Part shown: positions 18,219 to 26,970 of the stretch, in pieces
Layout of the letters: each line of letters opens with the position of its first letter
Position numbering within the stretch: position 1 is the first letter of the stretch
Assembly: GCA_019359445.1 (NCBI GenBank)
Contig: JAHHHJ010000015.1
Location: forward strand, 1-64,000
Length of the DNA: 64,000 nt
Origin: Kastovskya adunca ATA6-11-RM4
GTDB lineage: Bacteria > Cyanobacteriota > Cyanobacteriia > Cyanobacteriales > Coleofasciculaceae
Direction of reading: 5' to 3'
Made by a program: the position numbers and the translations under genes
Notes under the pieces: generated by a model
Database searches by the model: none
Told to the model about the DNA's origin: nothing
The model's input: the letters and a program-made list of their open reading frames with translations, nothing else

Positions 18219-19109
18219 ATGCCAGGTATTATCAAGAAATTTTTGCTCGGCGCTTCAGTAGTGGCAAGTGTAAGCGCGATCGCCACTTCCCCAGCGATGG
18301 CAGGGAACTTTAGCTTATCAGGGAGTGATTACTTACTTTATGATGTTTCAGGCTCTAATACTGTCCTCAACCCCAGTGCGGATCTAGATAAAGTCCTGAG
18401 CGGCAATAGCAGCGCTCCTGGTGGAAACGTTGAGCTATTTGCCAGCAGTGAAAAATTGACCAATAGTGCATTTTTGGCTTCTAATGCTCGTACCAGCGTC
18501 ACCGGAACAGTTGCGGGCAAAACCCTTACTCTCAGTAGCTTGACAGCAACTGACTGGTTTGGAACGAGTTTGAATAAAACCTACGGTGCTGCCACCTTTG
18601 CCACCACCTGGTTTAATGGCTTTTTAACTAATGCTGGTATGGGAGGGTTCGTTGGAAACGGACTTGGCACAGCTGCCTTTAATCAATTTTTCGGCATGGG
18701 TGGATTTCAACGCGCCAGCGACCCTAACATCTCCTATGTCACAACCAGCGGTACTGACCTGCTGATTGGTTTGGCGGGTCACTACAATGTCAAAGAAGTT
18801 TATGCACCAATGTTAGGGCAATTGGGCGGTCTTATTAGAGATGGATTCCAGGCAAGTGAAGTCGTCAAAGCTAGCTACAACGGCGTTGAGGAACTACTCT
18901 ACAGCTTCAGCGCTACGCAGTCTGGCTTAGTGAACGGCTCAGGCGTAGGTGCTGATGGCCGCTCTCACAGCGGTAACTACGAAGTTGCCCTCAGAGGCGT
19001 CGTTACTCCCCCACCCCCCGTAGAATCAGTCCCCGAACCCTCCACAATGCTGGGTCTGATGGCTGTCGGTGGTCTATTTGCCGCCAAGCGGAAGCTGCAA
19101 AAAGCTTAA
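18219..19109 (+). CDS. PEP-CTERM sorting domain protein
   Basis: 296 residues from ATG at 18219 (MPGIIKKFLLGASVV), with GGAG 12 bases upstream. The longer frame from 18162 adds a non-signal N terminus and is rejected. A Sec signal peptide (residues 1-29, ending SPAMAG) leads into a Gly/Ser/Asn-rich beta domain of about 230 residues. The C terminus is the sorting tripartite signal: VPEPST, then the helix MLGLMAVGGLFAA, then basic KRKLQKA. Such proteins are cut and anchored by an exosortase (not in this window) at the cell surface. The body resembles a cyanobacterial PEP-CTERM subfamily (possibly NF038130), which should be checked. Confidence 0.92.
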   Translation: MPGIIKKFLLGASVVASVSAIATSPAMAGNFSLSGSDYLLYDVSGSNTVLNPSADLDKVLSGNSSAPGGNVELFASSEKLTNSAFLASNARTSVTGTVAGKTLTLSSLTATDWFGTSLNKTYGAATFATTWFNGFLTNAGMGGFVGNGLGTAAFNQFFGMGGFQRASDPNISYVTTSGTDLLIGLAGHYNVKEVYAPMLGQLGGLIRDGFQASEVVKASYNGVEELLYSFSATQSGLVNGSGVGADGRSHSGNYEVALRGVVTPPPPVESVPEPSTMLGLMAVGGLFAAKRKLQKA

Positions 19110-19142
19110 AGCTTTAACTTTTCCACTGTCACAACCGAATCG

Positions 19143-19166
19143 GGGAGCCAATTGGCTCCCTTTTTT
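19143..19166 (+). terminator. Rho-independent terminator after the PEP-CTERM gene
   Basis: Perfect palindrome GGGAGCCAATTGGCTCCC followed at once by six T residues, 33 bases after the stop codon. The following 247 bases up to uvrC show no gene. Confidence 0.93.
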
Positions 19167-19413
19167 GTATAGGCGGGTCTTGTACAAAAGTCATTGATAA
19201 GAGTCAAAAGCGATCGCTAAACCCGCCCCTTGTTTCTTAGTCTATAAAACAACTCTCTTAACTCTCTCTCTGTGCCCTGGTGTGCCTAGTACGGTTTAAT
19301 CATCCAACCCTTGACGGTTTGCCCCACCTTTAGAGATCAGCAAACTTACTGAGGAATCAAGCAAGCCTTTCTATCATAGGAGTAGTGCTTTAAAAAAAGT
19401 TGACTAACCTCCT

Positions 19414-21294
19414 GTGACGACATCGGCAAAGACATTACCTCTGGTTAAAGATCCAGAACGGCTAGAAAAGCGCCTTAAAGAAATTCCCCCAGAACCGGGG
19501 GTTTATTTGATGCGCGACTCAGTTGATCGCATCTTATATATTGGAAAATCAAAGAAACTGCGATCGCGCGTCCGTTCCTATTTCCGCGAATCGCAAAAAT
19601 TAAGCGATCGCATCATGATGATGGTGCGACAAGTCGTTGAGATTGAGTTCATCGTCACCGACACCGAAGCCGAAGCTCTCGCCTTAGAAGCCAACCTAGT
19701 CAAGCAGCATCAACCCTACTTCAACGTTCTTCTTAAAGACGATAAAAAATATCCCTACGTCCTAGTCACTTGGTCAGAAGAATATCCCCGCATCTTCATC
19801 ACCCGCAACCGACGTTTAGGCAAAGAAAAGGATAAATACTACGGCCCCTTCGTTGATACAGGACTGTTGCGAACCACCCTACGAGTGGCAAAGCGCCTCT
19901 TTCCCTTACGCCAGCGTCCCCAACCGTTGCACAAAGACCGCCCTTGTTTGAACTATGACTTAGGGCGCTGTCCTGGTGTTTGTCAAAAGTTAGTTACCCC
20001 GGAAGAGTATCACAAAACGATTCAAAAGATTGCGATGGTCTTTCAGGGACGGACAGAGGAACTGATACAGGTTCTCACTGCCAACATGCAGCAGGCGGCC
20101 CAATCGATGAATTTTGAAGCGGCTGCCCGGATTCGCGACCAAATTGCTGGAATTCGCTCCCTCAGTGCCGATCAGAAAGTCTCTTTACCTAACGATACTA
20201 TTTCGCGGGATGCGATCGCCCTTGCTGCCGACGAACACCACGCCTGCATTCAACTGTTCCAAATTCGTGCGGGTCGCTTAGTCGGACGCTTGGGATTCTT
20301 CGCTGATGCTCAATCGGGGACACCAGGCGCGATTTTACAACGAGTATTAGAAGACCATTACCAAACCGCTGACTCGGTGGAAATTCCCACAGATATTTTG
20401 GTGCAGCATGAATTACCGGAAGCGGAGATGTTGGCGGAATACTTGAGCCAGAAAAAAGGTAGAAAAGTCACCATTGTTGCCCCTCAACGGCAAGCCAAAG
20501 CCGAACTGATTGAGATGGTCGAGCGCAACGCCCATTACGAACTAGAGCGGACTCAGCGCTTTGCAGACCGCAACAATCAGGCATTGCAAGACTTAGCAGA
20601 CATCCTCGACTTGCCCGACTTGCCACACCGGATTGAAGGTTACGATATTTCCCACATCCAGGGTTCCAATGCGGTTGGTTCGCAAGTGGTATTTGTGGAT
20701 GGCGAACCCGCCAAGCAACACTATCGCCACTACAAAATCAAAAACCCTGCCGTTACTGCTGGTCACTCCGATGACTTTGCTAGCCTCGCAGAGGTGATTC
20801 GCCGCCGCTTCCGCAAGTACGCGGAAGACCCGCAACTACTGCGAGTTGGCAATTCTGATTGGCCAGATTTAGTAATGATTGATGGCGGAAAAGGTCAACT
20901 CTCTGCGGTTGTCGCTGTCTTGCAAGAGATGAACTTGATTGAAGACTTGCGCGTTGTCAGTCTTGCCAAGCAGCGAGAAGAAATCTTCCTTCCTGGCGAA
21001 TCGCAACCCCTACCAACAGAAGCGGAACAACCAGGCGTTCAGCTACTCCGGCGTCTGCGAGATGAAGCCCACCGCTTTGCTGTCAGTTTCCACCGCCAGC
21101 AGCGGAGTGAAAAGTTGCGGCGATCGCGTTTAGATGATATCCCTGGCTTAGGCTTCAATCGCCAAAAGCAACTGCTAGCGCACTTTCGCTCTATCGATTA
21201 CATCCGCGAAGCCTCTCCCCAACAGTTGGCAAAGGCTCCCGGTATCGGTTCGCGTTTAGCCCAGGAAATTTATGACTACTTCCATCCAGCTTAA
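19414..21294 (+). CDS. uvrC: Excinuclease ABC subunit C
   Basis: Nucleotide-excision repair nuclease that makes the 3' and 5' incisions with UvrA/UvrB. Domains in order: GIY-YIG nuclease ([20 protein letters not shown]), Cys-containing region ([18 protein letters not shown]), UVR helix pair binding UvrB ([17 protein letters not shown]), RNase-H-like C nuclease ([33 protein letters not shown]) and a helix-hairpin-helix pair ([33 protein letters not shown]). The length is 626 residues, as expected. The start is GTG at 19414 ([10 protein letters not shown]). No upstream ATG fits. Confidence 0.97.
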   Translation: MTTSAKTLPLVKDPERLEKRLKEIPPEPGVYLMRDSVDRILYIGKSKKLRSRVRSYFRESQKLSDRIMMMVRQVVEIEFIVTDTEAEALALEANLVKQHQPYFNVLLKDDKKYPYVLVTWSEEYPRIFITRNRRLGKEKDKYYGPFVDTGLLRTTLRVAKRLFPLRQRPQPLHKDRPCLNYDLGRCPGVCQKLVTPEEYHKTIQKIAMVFQGRTEELIQVLTANMQQAAQSMNFEAAARIRDQIAGIRSLSADQKVSLPNDTISRDAIALAADEHHACIQLFQIRAGRLVGRLGFFADAQSGTPGAILQRVLEDHYQTADSVEIPTDILVQHELPEAEMLAEYLSQKKGRKVTIVAPQRQAKAELIEMVERNAHYELERTQRFADRNNQALQDLADILDLPDLPHRIEGYDISHIQGSNAVGSQVVFVDGEPAKQHYRHYKIKNPAVTAGHSDDFASLAEVIRRRFRKYAEDPQLLRVGNSDWPDLVMIDGGKGQLSAVVAVLQEMNLIEDLRVVSLAKQREEIFLPGESQPLPTEAEQPGVQLLRRLRDEAHRFAVSFHRQQRSEKLRRSRLDDIPGLGFNRQKQLLAHFRSIDYIREASPQQLAKAPGIGSRLAQEIYDYFHPA

Positions 21295-21304
21295 ATAAGT
21301 AACC

Positions 21305-21331
21305 GTAGGGTGCGTTAGTAACGCACTCTAC
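21305..21331. repeat. 27-bp palindrome, GTAGGGTGCGTT type
   Basis: GTAGGGTGCGTT and AACGCACTCTAC pair around AGT, with one G-T pair. This looks like a dispersed cyanobacterial palindrome. It abuts the broken end of the PIN remnant and supplies its premature stop. Confidence 0.8.
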
Positions 21332-21522
21332 AAAAGTGGCGATCGCACTGCTCGTAATAGCTCGCGCCGAACCTCGTAGTCTGCAATCTCTGGAATAATA
21401 ACGCGGCTCCCTGATGTAATGTGAGAGTGGAGCCACTGGGCACAGGCAACACTCTCAGCAGAAAGCTTTGGATTCGTAACTAGACCAAGCGGTTCTGTAT
21501 CTAACACGATGACTCGACTTAC
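21328..21522 (-). pseudogene. Truncated PIN-domain toxin (VapC-like), N-terminal remnant
   Basis: On the minus strand, directly after and slightly overlapping the antitoxin gene, a frame reads VSRVIVLDTEPLGLVTNPK, later HITSGSRVIIPEIADYEVR and ends RRELLRAVRSPLL-stop. This is the N-terminal third of a common cyanobacterial PIN toxin: the first catalytic Asp is in VLDT and the conserved EIADYEVRRELLR follows. The rest of the domain, with the other acidic residues, is gone. The sequence breaks exactly at the palindrome 21305-21331. The usual ATG is also missing (GTA or GTG only). Non-functional. Confidence 0.75.
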
Positions 21523-21803
21523 TAAGTTATACCCTTCAGCTCAGACGGAAATAACTTGCGATCGGACAAGCGATCGTCATCTAAAGCATGAATCAAATAC
21601 TTACCTGTTTCCTGCTGTTCCTCCCCATCCTCATCATCGATCCAGGACTGGAGTAAGCTGACTGCTTCAGCTTGTTTTTGCTTTAACAAAATAGAGTTTG
21701 TCAAAAGCTGCAATGCTATTGCTTCTACGGAAAGCCCGTGCCGATCGGCTTCCTGCAAAAGATACTGCTCTAAATCTGATGGCAGGTTAAGGGTTAGTGT
21801 CAT
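21522..21803 (-). CDS. Antitoxin-like protein paired with a broken PIN toxin
   Basis: 93 residues starting MTLTLNLPSDLEQYLLQEAD, a pattern common in small cyanobacterial proteins encoded just before PIN toxins: a short beta strand, then helices (HGLSVEAIALQLLTNSILLK), suggesting a ribbon-helix-helix DNA-binding N terminus, then an acidic tail (DDEDGEEQQETGKY) that would wrap the toxin. Its stop overlaps the start region of the truncated PIN remnant, so it now seems an orphan. Assignment by context and pattern. Confidence 0.7.
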   Translation of the reverse strand: MTLTLNLPSDLEQYLLQEADRHGLSVEAIALQLLTNSILLKQKQAEAVSLLQSWIDDEDGEEQQETGKYLIHALDDDRLSDRKLFPSELKGIT

Positions 21804-21883
21804 CGTTTTGCTAAGAATACACCCTATATTTTAGCCCTGAAAACTTAGAGATTAGACTGTTGCCCTTACTCCTAACTGAAGCT

Positions 21884-21970
21884 ACATAACGACCGCGTTC
21901 AGCGGATGTAAGTGGCATCAAACTCTACACCAAAGAATTGCTTCATTCCGATACAACGCGCTTGTTAGGC
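21884..21970 (-). repeat. 87-bp attC-like element A
   Basis: Read on the minus strand it begins GCCTAAC (a perfect RYYYAAC core) and ends GTTATGT (GTTRRRY with one mismatch). Inside, CGCGTT (after a 3-base spacer AAG) is complementary to AACGCG (before the 3-base spacer GTC). This is the R''-L''...L'-R' layout of an integron attC site. The stop codon of the upstream 71-residue gene lies inside the first core, as in gene cassettes. It aligns without gaps, over its whole length, with the element at 46918-47004. No integrase is visible in the window. Confidence 0.6.
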
Positions 21971-22180
21971 TTCGCGTTTTGATGCCTGAAAGTCTACTAT
22001 CTTAGAGTACAAGCTGCCTACTGATTCTGGGGCAAAAAGCTGGTCTTTGAGTTTCAAGTAGTCTCCCTTGCCAATATTGCACGCTGCCCAAAACCGAGCA
22101 ACAGCAGACGGTTCCATATTGGATAGCAAAATCTGAAATCCTTCCTGTAAAACTTGTTGCTCGCTTTTAACCTGGATCAT
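21965..22180 (-). CDS. Small partner protein of the PIN toxin (probable antitoxin)
   Basis: 71 residues, helical and acidic/basic mixed (MIQVKSEQQVLQEGFQILL...). It overlaps the end of the PIN gene by 14 bases, so the two are translationally coupled, toxin first. Small proteins of this type with a QVLQEGFQ-like start accompany PIN proteins in other cyanobacteria, and an antitoxin role is inferred from that. No recognised DNA-binding motif. Its last codons and stop fall in the attC-like element A. Confidence 0.65.
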   Translation of the reverse strand: MIQVKSEQQVLQEGFQILLSNMEPSAVARFWAACNIGKGDYLKLKDQLFAPESVGSLYSKIVDFQASKREA

Positions 22181-22613
22181 CGCTGCTCATCTCCAAAACA
22201 AAATCAGCTGGATTCATGACTTTCATAGTTAACCCCGAACACCGATTGATTAGCCGCTTATCACAAGTAATGAAATAATCGCTGTTAATCGCTTCTGCAC
22301 ACGCAACATGCAATGCATCAATCGCTTTTAATCCATTTTGTTCTAAGTCTTCGGCTTTCTGGCGGATTGCTTCATCAACTTCTTGCCTTAATTCGGCTAA
22401 TTGAAGATATCGGCTCATCGCCTCCTGATTGATGGGGTGCGGATTGCGATCATTCTCATATTCCAAAACTGAGGAGCTAATTAACTCAACTGCCTTGGCT
22501 TCAACCATCTGCAAAATAATGACTACAGCTTGGGTTTCCAGGAAAATTTTGGGCTGAGTTTGATCGTCAAACGGACGGTTGTAAGCACTGGTATCTAAAT
22601 ATACACTTGTCAC
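22167..22613 (-). CDS. PIN-domain nuclease (VapC-like toxin)
   Basis: 148 residues from GTG at 22613 (reads VTSVYLDTSAYNRPFDDQTQ). An upstream extension to 22670 lacks support and would run into the divergent amidase. PIN-domain acidic residues are visible: Asp in VYLDTSAYNRPFD, Glu in SSSVLEYENDRN, Asp in KAIDALHVACAEA and Asp in YFITCDKRLINRC. They form the Mg-dependent RNase site of the VapC superfamily. It is followed by an overlapping small gene, the likely antitoxin. It appears intact, unlike the PIN remnant 650 bases away. Confidence 0.85.
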   Translation of the reverse strand: MTSVYLDTSAYNRPFDDQTQPKIFLETQAVVIILQMVEAKAVELISSSVLEYENDRNPHPINQEAMSRYLQLAELRQEVDEAIRQKAEDLEQNGLKAIDALHVACAEAINSDYFITCDKRLINRCSGLTMKVMNPADFVLEMSSDDPG

Positions 22614-22681
22614 GCGATCGCTCGAAGCAAGACTATTCCACTTTATCCTGCTGCTTGGACAAGCACCCAACCCAAAACATC

Positions 22682-24079
22682 ATGAATTCAACTGACTTAG
22701 CCTTCACTCCGGCTTTAGAGCAAGCACGACTCATCCGCAGCAAGGAAGTATCGCCTTTGGAGTTGGTACAACTTTATTTAGAGCGGATTGAACAACTTAA
22801 CTCTAAGCTGGGAAGCTACTTTACGGTAACGGCTGAACAGGCGATCGCTGATGCTACAGCCAAAACGGAACAACTGGCTGGCAACTCCGAAGACTTACCC
22901 CCATTCTTTGGCGTCCCCATCTCCATCAAAGACCTGAATGCAGTTGCAGGCGTCCGATACACTGCGGGTACACCTGTACTAATGAAAAACATTGCCGACT
23001 ACGACGATGGAGTAGTGACGCGGATTAAGCAGGCAGGCTTTACGATTCTCGGCAAAACGGCAACATCAGAACTGGGGTCTTTTCCTTATACTGAACCTCT
23101 AGGATTTCCCCCAGCTCGCAATCCTTGGAACTTGGACTATACCCCTGGCGGTTCTAGTGGTGGTGCATCAGCAGCCGTAGCAGCAGGATTATGCGCGATC
23201 GCTCAAGGTTCAGATGGTGGTGGTTCGCTGCGGGGGCCAGCTTTTTGTTGCGGATTAGTCGGTATTAAACCCTCGCGGGGACGAGTTTCTCATGCCCCTG
23301 TGGGCGATCGCCAAAGCGGAATTTCTAGTAATGGCCCTTTAGCTCGAACTGTAGCTGATGCCGCCGCATTACTAGATGTAATGTCAGGTTATATTACTGG
23401 CGACCCCTACTGGTTACCTGCTCCAGAGAAGCCGTTTCTTGATGCCACACAGCAACAGTTAGGTCAATTACGCATTGCCTTTACAACATCAGTTCTCCCC
23501 GTCGGAGAAGCAAACAGCGAGTGTCAGCAGGCGGTGCAAGAAACTGTGCAACTGCTAGAACAAATGGGTCATATTGTCGAAGCGGGTTGTCCTGATTTTA
23601 ATGGTTTGACGGAACCCTTTATCAAAGTTTGGCAAGCTGGAGCCACAGCCGCAGGAATTCCTAAAGAGGTACTGAGTCCTATGAATCGCTGGTGTGCCGA
23701 GCAATCGACTTCTGCGGGGGAATATTTGCAAGCGGTTATTCAAATGCAGCTCGTTTCTCGGCGAATCGTGGCATTTTTTGATCACTTCGATGTACTAGTG
23801 CTGCCAACCTACCTGCATTCAACCATCCGCGTTGGCGAGTGGGCGAATTTGAATCCCGAAGAAACGCTGCAAAAAATTATTAACTGGATTGCCCCTTGTC
23901 CGCCGTTTAATGCATCAGGCTTACCCGCGATCGCTCTTCCAACGGGTTTTGATGCCAAGGGCTTACCACTAGGTATCCAACTCGTCGGACGCCCTGCTGC
24001 CGAAGCAACATTAATCGCTCTAGCATCCCATCTAGAAGCCGCTAAACCCTGGATTCAGCATCGCCCTGCTTTAAGTTGA
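22682..24079 (+). CDS. Amidase signature family hydrolase
   Basis: 466 residues from ATG at 22682. The amidase-signature catalytic triad is clear: Lys in FFGVPISIKDL, the cis-Ser in TPGGSSGGASAAVAAGL and the Ser nucleophile in QGSDGGGSLRGPA. It resembles GatA and plain amidases. The absence of gatB/gatC neighbours and the divergent C-terminal half argue for a stand-alone amidase of unknown substrate. The last codons end at the start of a 100-base tandem repeat (24081). It is divergent from the PIN toxin. Confidence 0.9.
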   Translation: MNSTDLAFTPALEQARLIRSKEVSPLELVQLYLERIEQLNSKLGSYFTVTAEQAIADATAKTEQLAGNSEDLPPFFGVPISIKDLNAVAGVRYTAGTPVLMKNIADYDDGVVTRIKQAGFTILGKTATSELGSFPYTEPLGFPPARNPWNLDYTPGGSSGGASAAVAAGLCAIAQGSDGGGSLRGPAFCCGLVGIKPSRGRVSHAPVGDRQSGISSNGPLARTVADAAALLDVMSGYITGDPYWLPAPEKPFLDATQQQLGQLRIAFTTSVLPVGEANSECQQAVQETVQLLEQMGHIVEAGCPDFNGLTEPFIKVWQAGATAAGIPKEVLSPMNRWCAEQSTSAGEYLQAVIQMQLVSRRIVAFFDHFDVLVLPTYLHSTIRVGEWANLNPEETLQKIINWIAPCPPFNASGLPAIALPTGFDAKGLPLGIQLVGRPAAEATLIALASHLEAAKPWIQHRPALS

Positions 24080-24080
24080 T

Positions 24081-24180
24081 GGGGTGCAGGGGTGCAGGGG
24101 TGCAGGGGTGCAGGGGTGCAGGGGTGCAGGGGTGCAGGGGTGCAGGGGTGCAGGGGTGCAGGGGTGCAGGGGTGCAGGGG
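24081..24180. repeat. 8-bp tandem repeat GGGGTGCA, 12.5 copies
   Basis: Perfect uninterrupted copies of GGGGTGCA that begin at the first base after the amidase stop codon. Such perfection implies recent expansion or strong homogenisation. Confidence 0.98.
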
Positions 24181-24200
24181 AGAATCTCTTACCTCTTACC

Positions 24201-24288
24201 CTTCATACTTCATACTTCATACTTCATACTTCATACTTCATACTTCATACTTCATACTTCATACTTCATACTTCATACTTCATACTTT
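24201..24288. repeat. Heptamer STRR CTTCATA, about 12.5 copies
   Basis: Perfect tandem CTTCATA units 20 bases after the 8-bp array. This is the heptanucleotide STRR type known from filamentous cyanobacteria. Confidence 0.98.
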
Positions 24289-24300
24289 CTTGCCCACCAC

Positions 24301-26970
24301 TCATTTATGATTTCCCTCCGACGCCCCGCGCACCAAAATTACGGTACTGTTCACTCCACGGGCGATCGCTGTAGGAATATTGCCATGCACCGCCCGTTGC
24401 AATAAACCTTCCCGCGTAGCGCCCAAGACAACAACATCGTAGGGTTCGGCATGAGCCAGATGAATCACTGCCTCAGAGACAGACTGAGAATGCACAGGCA
24501 GCGTCATGACCTTAGTTTTGATTTGGTTGCTTAAGTTGTAAGCCGCCTTTTCCAGCAGCGTCGTATCCGGATATAAAACCAACGGTGAGAAAATTTGCGT
24601 CACGGTGATTGAGGGTTCATGAGCAATGTTTGTGAAAGCCGGAAGCAGTTCTAGGGCGTGTTGAGAGTTCGGGCCTCCTGCAATGGGCACTAACCAATGA
24701 TTCCAAGCGTCCGGTAACGGACAGGCAGCAACGGCTGTGCCATCTTGAGAAACCTCATCTCGATGACCTAATTTCACTAAAACAACATCACAAGGAGCCT
24801 GCCGAATCAAAGTATCTACAACTGTGCCCAAGATGCGACCAGAAGCGGATGGTTCGGCGTTCCATCCCATCAAGAGGGAAGAAATATGACGATCTTTAAT
24901 TACCTCTAAGATGGCAGAGGCGGTATCGTGGGCAACGCGAATCTGAGTATGGACACTCAGGTGAAACTTCCGCCCCAGTTGCTCCGCCTGATGTAGCAAG
25001 CGGCGACTCTTGGTCGTCTGCACGAGGGTTTCTGCTGGGCTGCTGTGGCGGGGAACGATGATGACTTGTAGGCACTCTAGTTCATAATTGTGGTCTTTGG
25101 CGATCGCGGCGGCGAGTTGCAGCAGTATCGGCGCAGTTTGCGGATTTGCCAGGGGAATCAGCAGCCGTCCTGTTCCCGTTGCTGGGGCGCGGGTTTGGTA
25201 AACCACATAGGAAGGTTCTGGCACCGGGCCGAGTTGAGCCATTTCGCCGGAAAGTTGGTCAGCTTCAGCGCGAATAATATCGGCGCGAGTAATAATTCCC
25301 ACCAACTTTCGCCCCTCAGTTACCGGAAGGCGGCTGAGTTTGTAGCGGTTAAGCAGATATAGCACCTGACTTAAAGAGTCCACAGGTTTAACGAAGATTG
25401 GCTTAGGCGTCATGAACTCAGACAGGAGCGTTTCTTCATTCCGCTGACTTTGAGTTGCCTCAGCCAAGTCAGTCTGGGTAACAATTCCTACCAACTTGCC
25501 GTCATCAACCACAGGAAATCCACGATGATGGGAGCGAGAAAATGCCTGCATCGCCTCATCTAAGTGCATCTGGCTGGATAAGGTTTCTACCCGCCGTTGC
25601 ATTATGTCTGATGCTTTTAGTCTTGATAGAGGGTCATTGGTGCTTGCTTCTTGAGGGAGAGTGTAGCCATTGCGTTCTAAAAGCCGTTGATAAAGCGACC
25701 CTTTGGCAATCCGGTCTGCTACTAAGTAAGACGTGACACAAGTCATCATCAACGGCAGCACCAGATTAAAGTCAGTTGTCATCTCAAACACAATAACGAT
25801 CGCTGTCACCGGCACTTTCGACACGGCACTGAAAAATCCTCCCATGCCGACTAGGGCGTAAGTAATCGGCTCTCCCAGTCCGAGAACCTGGTACTGTAAA
25901 GCCCCTACCAGATAACCCAACGCCGAACCCAAAACCAGAGATGGCTGAAACAGACCACCCGGTGCGCCAGAGCCATAGGCAACCAAAGTCAGAGCAAACT
26001 GTACGATAAATGCGATCGCGTGAATCTGCCAACCTGCCCCACCCCCACCCGTAATCAGAATTTCTCGTAAGCCAGCATTGTCTCGAAAGATATCGGGGAG
26101 CAAAGCGACAAGGCAGCCAGAAATCAATCCTGCCAAGCCGATCTTTAGGGGCAAGCTAAGGGGTAAGCGATGATAAAAGCTAAGACTGGCAAAAATACCC
26201 CGATTAAACAAGCCACCTAGCAACCCAGCGAGGCTACCGAGTAAAAGATAAAAGGGGATTTCTGGGGCAGAAAAGCTAGTAGAAATTGCCTGTAATTGTA
26301 AATTGAGGTCGAGACTGCCACCCCCCAAAATCCGTGAGACCGCTGCACCAATAAAGGCGGCAACGATCGCTACACCAAGAGTCAGGCTAGAGAGGTCGCG
26401 GAGTAGTTCTTCAACGACAAAGAGAAGCCCAGCCAGCGGAGTGTTGAAGCCTGCGGCTAACCCTGCCCCGGCTCCTGCCGCAATCATTTGACGCCGATGG
26501 TCGGGAGAGGTGGGCACCCAGTGACTAAGTTGCGCGGCGACTGCTGCACCAATTTGTAATGTCGGCCCTTGTCTTCCTAACGTCAGCCCCGCCGCGAGAG
26601 CAAAAATAGTGCTTACTAGCTTCACCAGCCCTATCCGTAAATCTAAGGGCATGGGAAATCGGGCAAGGACGGCTTTAATTTGCGGTACGCCACTCCCTGT
26701 GGATTCCGGGGCGAGATACTCAATCAGTAAACCAGAAAGTAAACCGAAAGAAAGTCCAATAACTGGTAAAACGAAGAACGCAGGCAGTGCTTGCGCTGAT
26801 TGAATGCGCCACGAACCTAAAACGCCAATACTGTATTTCAGTAAAACAGCAGAAAGAGCAGATACTAGACCAATCAGACAAGCTTCCGCGATCGCCAATC
26901 GTTGTCGCGGTCGGAACCAAGTTTGTAATTGTGGCGAGAGTTTGGCGAAGAGTTTTTTGTCCTGTGGCAT
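24301..26970 (-). CDS. ClC-family chloride channel/antiporter with CBS and USP domains
   Basis: 889 residues from ATG at 26970; the frame to TTG 26994 is less likely. The N-terminal half (to about 440) is a ClC membrane domain: ESTGSGVPQIKAV, LTLGRQGPTLQIGAA, FNTPLAGLLFVVEELL and GSGAPGGLFQPSLVLG, the anion-filter motifs. The gating glutamate of GREGP is Gln here (codon at 26569-26571), while the inner proton-path Glu in VVEE is retained. Two CBS domains follow (about 460-570: DIMQRRVETL, LVGIVTQTDLAE, LVGIITRADIIR), then two universal-stress-like domains (LLIPLANPQTAPILLQLA, LVPIAGGPNSQHALELLP). It probably moves chloride or another anion and is gated by nucleotides through CBS/USP. Confidence 0.93.
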   Translation of the reverse strand: MPQDKKLFAKLSPQLQTWFRPRQRLAIAEACLIGLVSALSAVLLKYSIGVLGSWRIQSAQALPAFFVLPVIGLSFGLLSGLLIEYLAPESTGSGVPQIKAVLARFPMPLDLRIGLVKLVSTIFALAAGLTLGRQGPTLQIGAAVAAQLSHWVPTSPDHRRQMIAAGAGAGLAAGFNTPLAGLLFVVEELLRDLSSLTLGVAIVAAFIGAAVSRILGGGSLDLNLQLQAISTSFSAPEIPFYLLLGSLAGLLGGLFNRGIFASLSFYHRLPLSLPLKIGLAGLISGCLVALLPDIFRDNAGLREILITGGGGAGWQIHAIAFIVQFALTLVAYGSGAPGGLFQPSLVLGSALGYLVGALQYQVLGLGEPITYALVGMGGFFSAVSKVPVTAIVIVFEMTTDFNLVLPLMMTCVTSYLVADRIAKGSLYQRLLERNGYTLPQEASTNDPLSRLKASDIMQRRVETLSSQMHLDEAMQAFSRSHHRGFPVVDDGKLVGIVTQTDLAEATQSQRNEETLLSEFMTPKPIFVKPVDSLSQVLYLLNRYKLSRLPVTEGRKLVGIITRADIIRAEADQLSGEMAQLGPVPEPSYVVYQTRAPATGTGRLLIPLANPQTAPILLQLAAAIAKDHNYELECLQVIIVPRHSSPAETLVQTTKSRRLLHQAEQLGRKFHLSVHTQIRVAHDTASAILEVIKDRHISSLLMGWNAEPSASGRILGTVVDTLIRQAPCDVVLVKLGHRDEVSQDGTAVAACPLPDAWNHWLVPIAGGPNSQHALELLPAFTNIAHEPSITVTQIFSPLVLYPDTTLLEKAAYNLSNQIKTKVMTLPVHSQSVSEAVIHLAHAEPYDVVVLGATREGLLQRAVHGNIPTAIARGVNSTVILVRGASEGNHK

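Noticed and set aside
21191-21436. 81-codon minus-strand ORF across the uvrC end
   Set aside because: Wrong frame relative to the PIN remnant and mostly antisense to uvrC.
22614-22670. Upstream extension of the PIN toxin
   Set aside because: The 19 extra residues do not look like the family, and the GTG at 22613 starts right at the conserved VYLDTS strand.
24201-24288. Possible CRISPR array
   Set aside because: Units are 7 bp, contiguous and without spacers; this is an STRR.
24076-24405. Three plus-strand ORFs with CRGAGVQG and ILHTSYF repeats
   Set aside because: Translation of the 8-mer and 7-mer tandem arrays; no start context and no homology-like pattern.
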